A stretch of 64,000 nucleotides of DNA from Musa acuminata AAA Group (Eukaryota; Streptophyta; Magnoliopsida; Zingiberales; Musaceae), in NCBI RefSeq assembly GCF_036884655.1, contig NC_088342.1:34098001-34162000 (forward strand). The letters are read 5' to 3'. How positions within the stretch are numbered: position 1 is the first letter of the stretch; each line of letters starts with the position of its first letter. Positions 1 to 10,908 of the stretch are shown here, piece after piece. The notes below the pieces were generated by a model that was not told the DNA's origin, searched no databases, and worked only from the letters and a program-made list of their open reading frames with translations. A program made the translations under genes and the position numbers.

Positions 1-1205
1 TTAGAAACCGAAGAATAACCAAGAAAGATTCCTTTATCGGATTTAGCATCAAATTTTCCTAAGTTATCATTTTCATTCAAGATAAAACACTTACACCCAA
101 AGACTTTAAAAAATGAAACATTGGGTTTTTTGTTGTTCCATAACTCATAGGGAGTTTTGGTGAGTAAGGGTCTTACTAGAACTCTATTCAAAATATAGCA
201 TGCAGTATTTACGGCTTCGGCCCAAAAATATTTGGGTAGGCTATGTTCATTCAATATGGTTCTTGCCATTTCTTGTAAATTTCGATTTTTTCTTTCTACT
301 ACTACATTTTGTTGAGGATTTCTAGGAGTAGAGAAATTATGGTTGTATCCATTGAGTTCACAAAATTCTTGGAAATCATGGTTTTGAAATTCACTACCAT
401 GATCACTTCTAATTGATGAAATCATAGAACCCTTCTCATTCTGAACAAATTTACAAAACTTGGTAAAATATCTAAAGCATTCACTTTTCTGTTTTAAGAA
501 GTAAGTCCATGTGTATCTGCTATAGTCATCCACAATGACGAAGGCGTATTTACTACCTCCTAGGCTTGATGTAGAGATTGGTCCGAACAAGTCCATATGG
601 ATCAATTGTAAGGGCCTATAGGTGCTTATTTGATTTTTTGATTTGAAACTACCCTTAATTTGTTTACCTAATTGGCAAGCATCACATACATTATCTTTGA
701 TGAACTTGATATGAGGAATTCCTCTTACAAGTTCTTTAGATGATATTTGAGTAATTAGTTTCATGCTAGCATGACCTAATCTTCTATGCCATAGCCAAGC
801 ATCCTCATTCAAAACCGAAAAACACATTTCATTACACAAATCATTGATGTCAATAGTGTATACGTTATTTTGTTTTAATGCAATCATAGACGTGTTTTTG
901 TGTGGTTTTTCAATGATGCAAGCATTAGATTCGAATCTGACAATATATCCTTTATCACATAATTGACTAATGCTCAAGAGGTTATGTTTTAAACCATCAA
1001 CTAACAAAACATCTTCAATAAAGAAGTTGGATTTGTTACCTATGGTTCCTTTGCCAATGATTTTACCCTTGTTGTCTCCGAAGGTGACATAGCCTTCGTC
1101 TATGCTAGTGAGCTTAGAGAATTGAAATGGATCTCCGGTCATATGCCTTGAGCATCCACTATCAAGGTACCATCTCTTGCTCCTAGCTTGCGATGGTATA
1201 GGTTT
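1..1205 (-). CDS. Sirevirus A pol, N-terminal part (protease, integrase), open to the window edge
   Basis: About 400 codons are open without a stop from the codon after the UAG at 1208-1206 to base 1. The aspartic protease motif [14 protein letters not shown] lies near 1170-1130. The integrase zinc-binding region follows (WHRRLGH near 790-770, CDAC near 690-680). The integrase catalytic residues are visible: first Asp in HMDLFGP, second Asp in RSDHGSEF, Glu in VVERKN. The family usually has NGVVERKN; here it reads NVVVERKN, a G-to-V change next to the active site. The product would cut the polyprotein and insert cDNA in the host chromosome. There is no in-frame ATG at the start, so expression would need read-through of the UAG or another bypass. 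Reverse transcriptase lies beyond base 1. Confidence 0.9.
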
Positions 1206-1208
1206 CTA
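1206..1208 (-). other. In-frame UAG between gag and pol of Sirevirus A
   Basis: The codon after WVPKDHPFL is UAG, followed by AAA CCT, and the same frame continues into protease. The same stop occurs at the same place in F and J. Confidence 0.8.
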
Positions 1209-2789
1209 CAAGAAAGGATGATCTTTAGGTACCCATTTGCTTTTGGGTGCCTCAAAAATAGATCTACATTGTTTATCATGTTACATAGAATTTATCATGA
1301 TTCTTTTAGGAACCCAAATTAATTTGTTCGGACTAATTTTCTTGAATGGACAATAATACGTTTTGTGTCCAAGTTTGCAACAAAAGTTGCATTTGTCTTG
1401 GTGTCGAACATGTAAGATGGGGCCTTTTATGAAGGTGGTTGGATTTTGGTGAGGACTTCTCACAAATCCGATTCCACTTCTTTTGGGAACGTGACCCTTG
1501 TTTGCAAGGATCATGTTCAAAGACTTGCTACCAACCTCGAATTTCTTCAAGGTGTCCTTAAGTAGCAAGTTTTCCTTTTGGAGAGTTTCTAGATCATGAC
1601 ATTTTATGCATGAACCTAAACTATCATGATATTCAGCTTTTAACTTATCGAAATTACAAGTAAGACTATCATGCTCCTTTTTTAGCAATTTATATTTTCT
1701 ACTAATAATCTTGCATTCATCAAATAAATCATGGAAGGCATTTAATAATTCATCAAATGATAAATATGCATCTATTAAATTCATTACCTCCTCTCCGATG
1801 GCCATTAAGGCATAATGAGCAACTTGCTCGGTGTTGGACTCCTCTTCTTCGGACGTGCTCGAGTCATCCCATGTTGCTTTGAGCGCCTTCTTCTTTGATG
1901 TTCTCTTTTTGACTTAGGGACAATCACTCTTGTAGTGTCCCGGCTTTTTGCACTCATAGCAAATAACTTGGTCCTTCTTGGGTTCAAGTTTATTTTTTGT
2001 ATCATTCTTAAACTTGTTTTTTTTAATGAATTTTTTAAATTTTCTTGTTAGAAGTGTCAAGTCATCGTCACAGTCCTCATCACTTGAGTTTTCTCTCAAG
2101 TGGTCTTCTGAAGTTCTAAGTGCCATATCCTTCCTGTTCTTTGGAAGGATGTCTTCTTGCTCTTCATGAGCTTTGTAAGTCATCTCGTAGGTCATTAATG
2201 ACCCGATTAGTTCTTCAAGAGAGAAGTTGTTTAGATCTTTCGCCTCTTGAATAGCAGTGACTTTAGGATCCCAACTCTTAGGAAGGGATCTTAGAATCTT
2301 ATTTACGAGCTCAAAATCTGAAAAACTTTTTCCGAGTCCTTTTAGACCGTTGACGACTTCCGTGAAACGGGTAAATATGTCGCCAATAGTCTCACTCGGT
2401 TTCATCCGGAAAAGTTTGAAAGAATGTAACAAAAGATTGATTTTTGACTCTTTCACTCTAATTGTGCCTTCGTGAGTCACTTCGAGTGTGTGCCAAATAT
2501 CAAATGCGGTTTCACAAACCGAAACACGGTTGAACTCATTTTTATCAAGCGCATAAAATAAGGCATTCATAGCCTTTGCATTAAGAGCGAAAGCCTTCTT
2601 CTCCAATTCATTCCAATCGATCATTGGAAGAGAAGACTTCGAAAATCCATTTTCGACAAGATTCCAAAGTTCAAAATCCATAGAAATAAGAAAGATCCTC
2701 ATTCGGGTCTTCCAATAGGTGTAGTACGTCCCATTGAACATGGGTGGACATGTAATAGAATGACCCTCTTGGTTTCCGGGATATGCCAT
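1206..2789 (-). pseudogene. Sirevirus A gag, two premature stops
   Basis: The reading frame starts MAYPGNQEGHSIT at 2789, just after the primer site, and can be followed to the UAG at 1208-1206. A UBN2-type gag domain occupies the first ~200 residues (YWKTRMRIFLISMDFELW, LEVTHEG). An acidic patch (SSDEDCDDD) and a zinc knuckle CYECKKPGHYKSDC follow. A second knuckle, CNFCCKLGHKTYYC, lies near 1390-1350. Two TAA stops interrupt the frame, at 1916-1914 directly after the first knuckle and at 1283-1281; both sit where relatives have CAA, so both fit C-to-T decay. Gag would form the virus-like particle and bind RNA through the knuckles. Confidence 0.9.
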
Positions 2790-2825
2790 CTCTTTTGGGT
2801 TTTAATCCGTTTGAGAGTTAACCCC

Positions 2826-2837
2826 ACTCTGATACCA
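2826..2837 (-). other. Primer binding site of Sirevirus A
   Basis: Minus strand reads TGGTATCAGAGT, complementary to the 3' end of initiator tRNA-Met, two bases after the LTR end. Confidence 0.9.
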
Positions 2838-3665
2838 ATTGTTAGGATCAAGAGCACTAAGAGGGGGGGGGGTGAATTAGTGCAACGGAAAACCTTCTAC
2901 GAAAAATAAAAACTGTGTTCGTTCATTTAAAGTGATTTTGGTAAGAAAGCTGATTCATAAATCACTTTAACTTTTGTTTAAGCGAGATGCAGCAAAGATA
3001 TAAATGCAGTTTGCAGTTATGATTCTAATCAGATAGTAGGCGCAAACTGAAATATGATATTCGTACGAAAAAAATGATTTACATCTAAATGCTGATATGT
3101 AAATCACTTGATTAAGCGAGATGCAGTTTAAGCAAGGATATAAAGGCAGTTTGCAGTTATGATAGAAATCAAAACGTAAACGCAAATAGAAATATGATGA
3201 TCGTACGATGAAACTGTTTTACGTCTAAACGTCGATTCGGAAAGTGCAAAGCTTGAAACCCGATCGTATATGTGCAGAAAGCAGTAAGCTTTAGAGGAGG
3301 TTTGCTGTAAAGATAATATGCTCAAAGTAAATGCAAACCGAGATTTAGAGTGGTTCGGTCAATCTTGACCTACTCCACTTTTGGCTTCCTCCACCGACGA
3401 GGTCACCGACGAGGTCACCGACATCAACTAGAGGCCTTCCTTCAATAGGCGAAGGCCAACCACCCTTTTACAGTTTCACTCCTTTTGACAAGCTTAGGAG
3501 ACAACCCTTACAGAATTTTCTCTCCTCTCTTTAAAGCTCAGAACTTGGAAGAAAAGAGGGAGAAGAACTTTTGGCCTTTACAACAATTTTGAACTCTAAA
3601 AATCACAAAACAAGTTCAGGATTTCAGTGTATATTCAGTGCCCTTTCAGGGCTAAATGGGTGGGA

Positions 3666-3673
3666 TATTTATA
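3666..3673 (-). promoter_or_regulatory. TATA box in LTR A
   Basis: TATAAATA on the minus strand after GGGCC, in a context shared by all Sirevirus LTRs of the window. Confidence 0.7.
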
Positions 3674-3733
3674 GGCCCTAACCCAGTTTGAATTTGGAGC
3701 TCAAAACTGTCAATTCCCGAAATTTTGGGATCT

Positions 3734-4146
3734 GGCGGTTGCACCTCCTGATTGGAGCAGTTGCACCGCCTGGCAGAGCTCGAAGACTGAGCCTCTGGGC
3801 GGTGCCACCTCCTGTCAGGGGTGGTTGCACCTCCTACCAGAGCTCGAAGACCGAGCTCAGACGGTGCCACCTCCTGACTGAGGCGGTTGCACCGCTCAGC
3901 CAGAGCTCGGAGACCGAGCCCAGGCGGTGCCACCTCCTGTCAGGGGAGGTTGCACCGCCCAGTCTCGCTCGGAGACTGAGCCCAGGCGGTGCCACCTCCT
4001 GGCTGGTGCGGTTGCACCGCCCAGTCTTGCTCGGAGACTTAGCCCAAGCGGTGCCACATCCTGGCTTGGGCGGTTGCACCGCCTAGTCTCGCTCGGAGAC
4101 TTAGCCCAGGCGGTGCCACCTCCTGGCTTGGGCGGTTCAACCGCCT
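3734..4146. repeat. GGCGGT-N3-ACCGCC palindrome array in LTR A
   Basis: About ten perfect or degenerate copies of a 15 bp dyad, spaced 30-60 bp, directly upstream of the TATA box. Intervening text resembles GCTCGGAGACTGAGCCCAG. Confidence 0.85.
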
Positions 4147-4670
4147 GGCAGAAATCAGGGTCCGAATGGGTTGATCCATTCAGTCCAATTTGGGTTTTTC
4201 AGGGGCCCAATTGCCCCAAGATTAAGTTAATGGGAGCACCTCCCATTTCCAACTTAATCATTGTGCTAACTACGATATTTCCTAAGACATTTATTGCAAC
4301 TTACTCTGGTGCGTCAATCGCTTCTTCCGGCGAGCTTCTGGCAAACTTCCGTCGATCATCCGATGAACCCTCGGTGATGCTCCTGCGGACTTCCGGAAAA
4401 CTCCTAGGCTTACGACGATCCACTTGGCGAGTTTTGACGAGCTTCTTTGGCAAGCTCATGGACTTCTCGGATTTGTTCCCGCAGAACCTCCGACGATTGT
4501 CCGAACTTCCGTCGAACTCTCGAACTCCCAACGTGATCATTGTCTTGACTCCGGCGCAACTCCTGCTGCATATCTTACTTTCATCGTAGTTAATCCTGCA
4601 CACTTATCTCAACAAATAGATTAGATAACAAATGACAATTGACTTCATCATCAAAATCCGAGATTCAACA

Positions 4671-6263
4671 ATAAGTGGCTCCGACATTGATGCCAAGTTC
4701 CTTGAGGAAATTCATGACCCAATTGAGTTCTGCAGCAGCGGTGGCAATGGTACGGTATTCAGCTTCTGTCGTAGAACGTGCAATTGTCTTTTGCTTCTTG
4801 GAACTCTAACTGATTGGATTAGGTCCAAGGAAGAGAATATACCCTGATGTGGATGTTCTATCATCAAAATTCCCTACCCAATCAGCATTAGCAAAGGCAT
4901 GGAAATGAAGGGGGGAGTGTTTGCGAAAAAAGAGGCCATGATTGATAGTCCCATGAAGATATCACAATATTTGTTTAATTGCAGACCAATGCATAGTAGA
5001 TGGTCGATGCATGAATTGGGATAATTTATTGACCGCAAATGAGATATCTGGATGGGTGAGAGATAAGTACTGTAAGGAGCCAAGGACTTGACGGTATTGA
5101 GTTGGGTCTGTAGTAGGGCTTCCATCACATAGTTTGAGCGACTCGCTAGTAGACAAAGGTGTTGTAATCGCCTTTGCATCTTGCATATTCGTTTTAGATA
5201 ATAGATTTTGAATATACTTTTGTTGTGATAGAAAGAGCCCAGAAGATGTGTATGTTGCTTCCACTCCTAGAAAAAAGCTCAAGGTTCCTAAATCTTTAAG
5301 GGAGAATCGATCTGCTAAATGCTTGAGAAATGCCTTGATTTCCATATGATTGTTGCCTATGATAATAATATCATTCACATATACCAGAAGATATAATATA
5401 TTACCACTTTGGTCAGAAGAAATAAGGAGGTATCAGACTTAGAGTTGATGAAGCCAACTGATGCCAAAAACAAGCCAAGTTCGGTGTACCAAGCTCTTGG
5501 AGCCTGACGAAGTCCATAAATAGCTTTTTGTAGTTTACAAACATACTTTGGATATTGAGGGTGGATGAAGCCAAGAGGCTGCTGCATGAAGACATCGTCA
5601 ATTAGGGTCCCCTGTAGAAAGGTATTGTTAACTTCGAGTTGACGTAAATGCCAACCTTTTGAGATGGACAAACTCAAAATAAGTCAGATTGTTGTGGGTT
5701 TAACAACAGGGCTAAATGTTTCTGTGAAGTCAACACCAGGTCGCTGATGAAACCCTTTGGTCGCTAGACATATTTTATATCTGGCTACGGATCTATCTAG
5801 GTTCCGCTTAATTCGAAAGACTCACTTACACCCGATGATGTTTTGTATGGGATGAGAGAGTACAAGAGTCCATGTAAAATTATGAAGGAGTGCATCATAT
5901 TCTTCACACATGGCTTTATGCTAGTATGGAGATTTTTGGGCTTGAGTAATTGTGGTAGGTTTAGTAGTCTCTAACGAGGATGTTGTGATAGTATGCAGGT
6001 CAAGGATTTGTCATGGTTTAAAGACACCACTTTTGAAGTGTGTTATCCTTGGATGTCCAGGGGCTATAGAGGGTGTTGTAGGTATGGGCGATGGAGGGGC
6101 ACAGATTAGGGTAGGCTGAGAGACTTTAGTGTCGTTGGTCTCATAAGAGGATAAAGGTAGTGAATGTGATTCCGAGGGAATGCCTTCAGTGGTAGGAGAA
6201 TCTTGTGAAGAAGGGAGAGGCACAATGGAGGTGGTGAGGAGCTATTGCACCGGGAGAAGGAGA
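4671..6263 (-). pseudogene. K reverse transcriptase and RNase H, degraded
   Basis: A proline/serine-rich linker (6223-6011) is followed by RT. From about 5860 the frame gives FRIKRNLD, then TETFSPVVKPTTI, then LRQLEVNNTFLQGTL (5677-5590), then YGLRQAPRAWYTELGLFL. At the catalytic box the expected YVDD reads YVND (about 5380-5370), so a catalytic Asp is lost. RNase H follows, with NKLSQFMHRPS and an [14 protein letters not shown] segment near 4760-4710. Several stops and at least one frameshift (near 5380) break the frame. K could not make an active polymerase from this copy. Confidence 0.85.
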
Positions 6264-7119
6264 TGTTGAATCTCGTATTTTGATGATGAAACCACTTGAT
6301 ATATGTTTATGATTTAATCTGTATTTTGAGTAACGCAGGATACTTCGATCAGGATGAGACAATTAAAGCAGGAAAATCATGTTGTGCTGGAGAAACATGT
6401 CAGAAGATTGGACGTCGGGCCGGTGGATCGGTCGACGTATCGACAGAAGGCTTCGGGCCGTGGACTCGAGCATCGGGCCAAGAAGAGCGGGTATTGTGCC
6501 AAGGATATCGGAGTTGCAGAGTCAACTGGCCGATTGGGCAATAGGCTGCAGGAAAGGAGGATGCGCCGAAAAATCGGACGAAGCGTCGAGGGACCAATGA
6601 CATGCCGGACAACTTGGTTAATTGCTTAGGATTAATTGTCTCGATCGAAGTTTTTGTTTTAAGTGTGCAGGATTAACTACGATGAAAGTAAGACATGCAG
6701 CAGGAGTTGCGCCGGAGTCATGACAATGATCACGTTGGGAGTTCGAGAGCTCGACGGAAGTTCAGACAGTCGTCGGAGGTTCTGCGGGAACAAATCCAAG
6801 AAGTCCAGAAGCTTGCCAAAGGAGCTCGTCGGAACTTGCCAAGTGGATCGTCGCAGTCCAGGAGTTTGCCGGAAGTCCGCAGGAGCATCACCGAGGGTTC
6901 ATCGGATGATCGACGGAAGTTCACCGGAAACTCGCCGGAAGAAGCGAGTGACGCACCGAAGCAAGCTGCAGAATATGTCTTAGGAAATAATCGTAGTTAG
7001 CACTTTGATTAAGTTAGAAATGGGAGGTGATCCCATTAGCTTAATCCAGGGACAATTGGGCTCCTGAAGAACTCAAATTGGGTCGAATGGTTCAACCCAT
7101 TCGGACCCAGGTTGCTGTG

Positions 7120-7470
7120 GGAGGTGCAACCGCCCAGGCAGGGAGGTAGCACCGCCCAGGCTATGTCTCCCAGCGAGACTGGGCGGTGCAACCGCCCCAG
7201 CCAAGAGGTGCAACCGCCCAGGGCTCAGTCTCCGAGCGAGACTGGGCGGTGCAACCTCCTCTATCAGGAGGTAGCACCGCCAGAGCTCAAGTTTCGAGCT
7301 CCGCTAGGCGGTGCAACCTCTCCAGTCAAGCGGTGCAACCGCCTGAGCTCAGTCTTCGAGCTCTGGTAGAGAGGTGCAACTGCCCCTGACAGAGGTAGCA
7401 CCGCCCAGAGGTTCAGTCTTCGAGCTCTGCCAGGCGGTGCAACCTCTCCAGTCAGGAGGTGCAACCGCCT
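7120..7470. repeat. GGCGGT-N3-ACCGCC palindrome array in the solo LTR
   Basis: About ten copies of the 15 bp dyad; a perfect one is at 7182-7196. An 18 bp perfect palindrome ATCCCGGAATTCCGGGAT follows at 7472-7489. Confidence 0.85.
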
Positions 7471-7529
7471 GATCCCGGAATTCCGGGATTTGATCATTTT
7501 GAGCTCCAAATTTGAACTGAGTTGGGGCC

Positions 7530-7537
7530 TATAAATA
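7530..7537 (+). promoter_or_regulatory. TATA box in the solo LTR
   Basis: TATAAATA after GGGGCC; transcription would start about 25-35 bp downstream, near the CACCCATTCAGCACTGAA segment. Confidence 0.7.
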
Positions 7538-8091
7538 CCCCACCCATTCAGCACTGAAAAGATACAGACCTACACCGAATTCTTGATCTTTTCTGTGATT
7601 CTAAGAGCTCAAATTTGTGTAAAGTCCAAAAGTTCTCCTCTTTCTGTTCTTTAAGTCTTGAGTTGTAAAGAGAGGAGAGAAAGGTTCTGTAAGGGTTGTC
7701 TCCTGAGCCCGTCAAAAGGAGTGAAACTGTAAAAGGGCAATTGGCCTTCACCTATTGAAGGAAGGCCTCTAGTTGACATCGGTGACCTCGTCGGTGGAGG
7801 AAGCCAAAAGTGGAGTAGGTCAAGACTGACCAAACCACTCTAAATCTCTGGTTTGCTTTTATTTTGAGCACTTTATCATTACTGCAAACCTCCTACATAG
7901 CTACTGCTCTCTGCGCTTTTACGAACAAGTTTCTAAGTTCTGATCTTTCCGAATCTGCATTCAGACGTAAATCGGTGTTTTCGTACGATCTTTACATTGT
8001 AGTTTACATTTACGTTTTGATTCTACTTATAACTGCAAACTGTCTTCTGCGCTTTTACGAACGAGTATCTAAGTTTAGATCTTTCCGAATC

Positions 8092-8295
8092 TGAGGTTAG
8101 CCGTAAACTGCGCTTAGACGCAAACTGTGTTTAGACGCAAACTGCGCTTAGACGCAATCTGCGCTTAGACGCAAACTGCGCTTAGATGCAAACTGCGCTT
8201 AGACGCAATCTGCATTTAGACGCAAACTGCATTTAGACGCAAACTGCGTAAACTGCGCTTAGACGCAAACTGTGTTTAGACGTAAACTGCACTTA
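8092..8295. repeat. 17 bp tandem array in the solo LTR
   Basis: About eleven copies of a unit close to TGCGCTTAGACGCAAAC, the reverse complement of the array in LTRs C. Confidence 0.88.
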
Positions 8296-8430
8296 ATCAT
8301 AAGTAATCTTAGAATCGGCTTTTGCATCAAAATAGTTTTTATCGAACGAACGCAGCTTTCGTTTTTAATCGCTGAAAGATTTCCGCTGCACTAATTCACC
8401 CCCCGCCTCTTAGTGCTCTCGATCCTAATA

Positions 8431-9475
8431 GGAGAGAGTATGGATCCTAAGGAGAAGGACTAGATGATATTATGGGAGACTCGATTGATGGGATTGATGG
8501 CGTACTCCAATGATGTATATGTGATGGAGTAGGTCGCACAGTAGGAGACTCAGGGTTGTGAAACGGAAAGGTAGTCTCTATAAAAATAACATGACAGGAC
8601 GTAAAGACTTTTCGAGATTGGGATTCATAGCATCGAAAAGCATTATGATCAAGGGAGTATCTAATAAAAACGCAAGGTATAGATTTTGAAGTTAACTTAT
8701 GTGAGGCATAGAGACGGAGCCATGGATAATATAAACATCCAAACACTTTGAGTTTTTGAAGGTTTGGAGATTTGTGAAATAAATTTTCAAATGGTGAGTC
8801 GTACTCAAGGACAGGAGTAAGCATACGATTAATGAGGTAGACGATAGCTTGAAATGCTGCAGTCCAAAAAGTTGGTGGCATAGAGGCTTGGTGTAGGAGT
8901 GTGAGACCAGTTTCAACTATATGTCAATGTTTGCATTAAGCAGAGCCAACAAGTTGAGAAATGTATAGAGGTGACTTGAGGTATTGTAAACCACAAGTAG
9001 ATAGGCAGAACGTGAGGGCTTGATATTTACTGCCACCATCGGAGTAAACAATTTTAATTTTAGACTGAAAAAAGTTCTTGACCAATCTTTGAAAGTTTGT
9101 AAAGACTATTGAAACTTTAGATTTATGGTGAAGAGGGTATAACCATGTGTATTTAGTAAAATAGTCTAAAAAATAATATAAAATCTGAATTTGTCAAAGG
9201 AAGTGATTGGAGCGAGCCCCAAACATCAATGTAAATAACCTCAAGGGGTTTAGAGCAAGATATGGAGGATTTTCCAAAGGAAAGTCTATCACTTTTATTA
9301 CTTAAACAAGCATCAAAATGAGTTATGATGTTATTGATTGTAAGTATAGGAAGAGAATAATAGGAAAGTAATTTTTGCTGAATAAAAGTTGAGGGATGAT
9401 CAAGACGACGATGCCACACATCGGTTAGAGCTACGACTAAAGAGTAGGCAGTGGGTTTGGTGATTTATGGAACTG
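8431..9475 (-). pseudogene. K integrase, degraded
   Basis: The zinc-binding part reads MWHRRLDHPSTFIQQKLL (from 9419) with a Cys pair remnant in HFDACLSNKSDRL. The catalytic core shows the first Asp in YIDVWG (about 9225), the second in VYSDGGSKYQ (about 9040) and a Glu in HIVETGL (about 8920). The C-terminal part reads MPPTFWTAAFQAIVYLINRML from 8881 and ends near 8447, beside the solo LTR. Stops and frameshifts separate the blocks, for example near 9160 and 8930. Confidence 0.83.
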
Positions 9476-10262
9476 ACGACCACTTGTAAATGTTGTCTTT
9501 ACTCTGGCCTCAGACCAAGGATACCCCTATACTTAAATCCTTGACAAGAAAGGAGTTAGGAAAGAATTCAATTGAGGTATGATTCTGTTTGCAGAATTGA
9601 GAAACAGAAATGAGGTTTCGTTTGATGTGAGGTGCACACAAAACATCATCGAGCGTAAACGAAGTGCCATGTGAATTAAGCATTGTGGAACCAGTATAAG
9701 TAATGGGGAGTTCGTTACCGTCACCGATGATGATGTCTTCGTTTCCGCCATAATCGTTGTGGATGGACAAGTTTTGTAAATAAGAGGTGATGTGATGAGA
9801 TGTGCTAGAGTCCACAATCCAATTTTGATGACTAGTAGTCGGAGTAGCTATAAGATTTGTGTGAGGCCAATGCGATGGAGGAGGAAATCTAGGTCGAGTT
9901 CTATAGACTTTTGCAGAGTGGCCAACTTTATCACATAGTTGGCAAACAAATCTTTATTGATTTGTGTGACCAAGATGCCAGGGTTGAGGATAATTAAAGT
10001 AGTCGCCTTGATGGTTGTAATTGAAATGTTGAGGAGGGGAGGTTTGATTGGAGCCCACAAGTGCAGGCATGCTGGCCAAACCTTTGTTGATAGATTTGTT
10101 GTACCGGTTGCTCTTTTTCTTAGATTTTTGACTGACTTGAGCTATGATGGATGATCCTGGCAACTTGTCCTCACACTTGAGATATATCTCATAGTCAGTC
10201 AACTTGTCATAGGGTTCTTCAAATAACACTGGTGAATCATGTGCACGTATTGCTGCTGCCAA
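9476..10262 (-). pseudogene. K gag C-terminus, zinc knuckle and protease, degraded
   Basis: Gag text KLTDYEIYLKCEDKLPGSS starts at about 10240. Around 9950-9910 the knuckle reads CQLCDKVGHSAKVY, with the last Cys changed to Tyr. Protease follows at 9815-9510: WIVDSSTSHHITSYL has DSS where the family has DTGA or DSGA, so the flap-side Gly is lost. The downstream VLCAPHIKRNLISVSQFC is typical of copia protease ends. A stop near 9960 splits the frame. Confidence 0.82.
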
Positions 10263-10908
10263 TTCCTTGTACTCGTCTCCTAGACCATTGAGGATATGGA
10301 TAGTAACTTCTTTATCACTGAGGGAATGACCTATTAAGGCTAAGTTATCGATGATAATCTTTATGTTATGTAGATAATCAACAACAGTACTTCCCTCTTG
10401 TTTTATCGTTATGACATAGACAAGAGACTAAGCATGCGAGTGCAGGAACGATTGGTTTGGGTGGCTTAAACTTGCACTAAGCTTTGGTACCAGTGTCCCA
10501 TAAAGAAATGAGTGGAATGAGGGATCCAGCGACCGAGGCTTGAATAGCTTGAAAGATGAGACGATCCTGGCGTAACCATAATTTGTGGTCCGGATTTGGT
10601 ACCGGACTGGGTGTGCCTAGGATGTTGAGCATTACCGGTGGACAACTAAGAGAGCCATCGACATAGCCTAGAAGATCATAGCCAAATAGTATATTAGATA
10701 ATTGAGCATGCCAAGATGCGTAGTTGCCACCTTTGGATAATTTGAAGGGGATGAGGGTTGCTGCATTTATGGAGATAAGGCCTGTATGTGGGAAAGTACT
10801 ATGGTTCCCTGCAGGAATAGTAATGGGAGCATCAGAGATAGATGATGAGGACATATGGAGGATATGTACCAATATGTGGGAGTAACTAGAAGTCTGCAGC
10901 GATGACAA
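10263..10908 (-). pseudogene. K gag N-terminal part
   Basis: The open stretch 10908-10477 contains MSSSSISDAPITIPAG, then FKLSKGGNYASWHAQLSNIL and YDLLGYVDGSLSCP, the standard start of Ale/Retrofit gag. The real start is probably the second ATG (about 10854), since the first 18 residues lack family similarity. After 10477 the frame is broken, and text such as NEEVTIHILNGLGDEYKEL can be followed only piecewise to 10263. Confidence 0.8.

Larger units (their letters stand above)
1..4670 (-). mobile_element. Sirevirus A (Ty1/copia), 5' portion, truncated by window edge
   Basis: Read on the minus strand the order is 5' LTR (2840-4670), primer binding site, gag (2789-1206) and the first part of pol (1205-1), which runs off the window. 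The LTR begins TGTTGAATC and ends GATCCTAACA like the other Sireviruses here. The element sits inside the RNase H region of copia K: K coding sequence resumes at 4671. The expected target duplication would be ATAAG (4671-4675), but its partner lies outside the window. Confidence 0.93.
2840..4670 (-). repeat. 5' LTR of Sirevirus A (1.83 kb)
   Basis: Ends are TGTTGAATC (at 4670) and GATCCTAACA (at 2840). From LTR start to end it holds a cluster rich in CGGAAGTTCG-like repeats (about 4560-4320), an array of GGCGGT-N3-ACCGCC palindromes (4146-3734; perfect copy at 4131-4145), a TATA box at 3673-3666, two imperfect ~110 bp repeats (about 3330-2960) and a long G/C run just inside the end. Confidence 0.92.
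6264..8430 (+). repeat. Solo LTR of the gag-only Sirevirus family (C type), 2.17 kb
   Basis: Starts TGTTGAATCTCG at 6264 and ends GATCCTAATA at 8430 (terminal CA decayed to TA). It is flanked by a perfect 5 bp duplication GGAGA (6259-6263 and 8431-8435) with K coding sequence on both sides and no internal region. This is what LTR-LTR recombination of a complete insertion leaves. It shares with LTRs C and D the extra ~360 bp 5' block (6296-6655) and the 17 bp array. Confidence 0.93.

Noticed and set aside
3927..4589. Open frames of 60-220 codons inside Sirevirus LTRs (also 7112-7369, 17825-18106, 18289-18747, 24485-24943, 61234-61638)
   Set aside because: They are read through the palindrome arrays and CGGAA-rich blocks, occur in several frames and both strands, and repeat with each LTR. 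Automatic annotation may call them genes, but nothing supports that.
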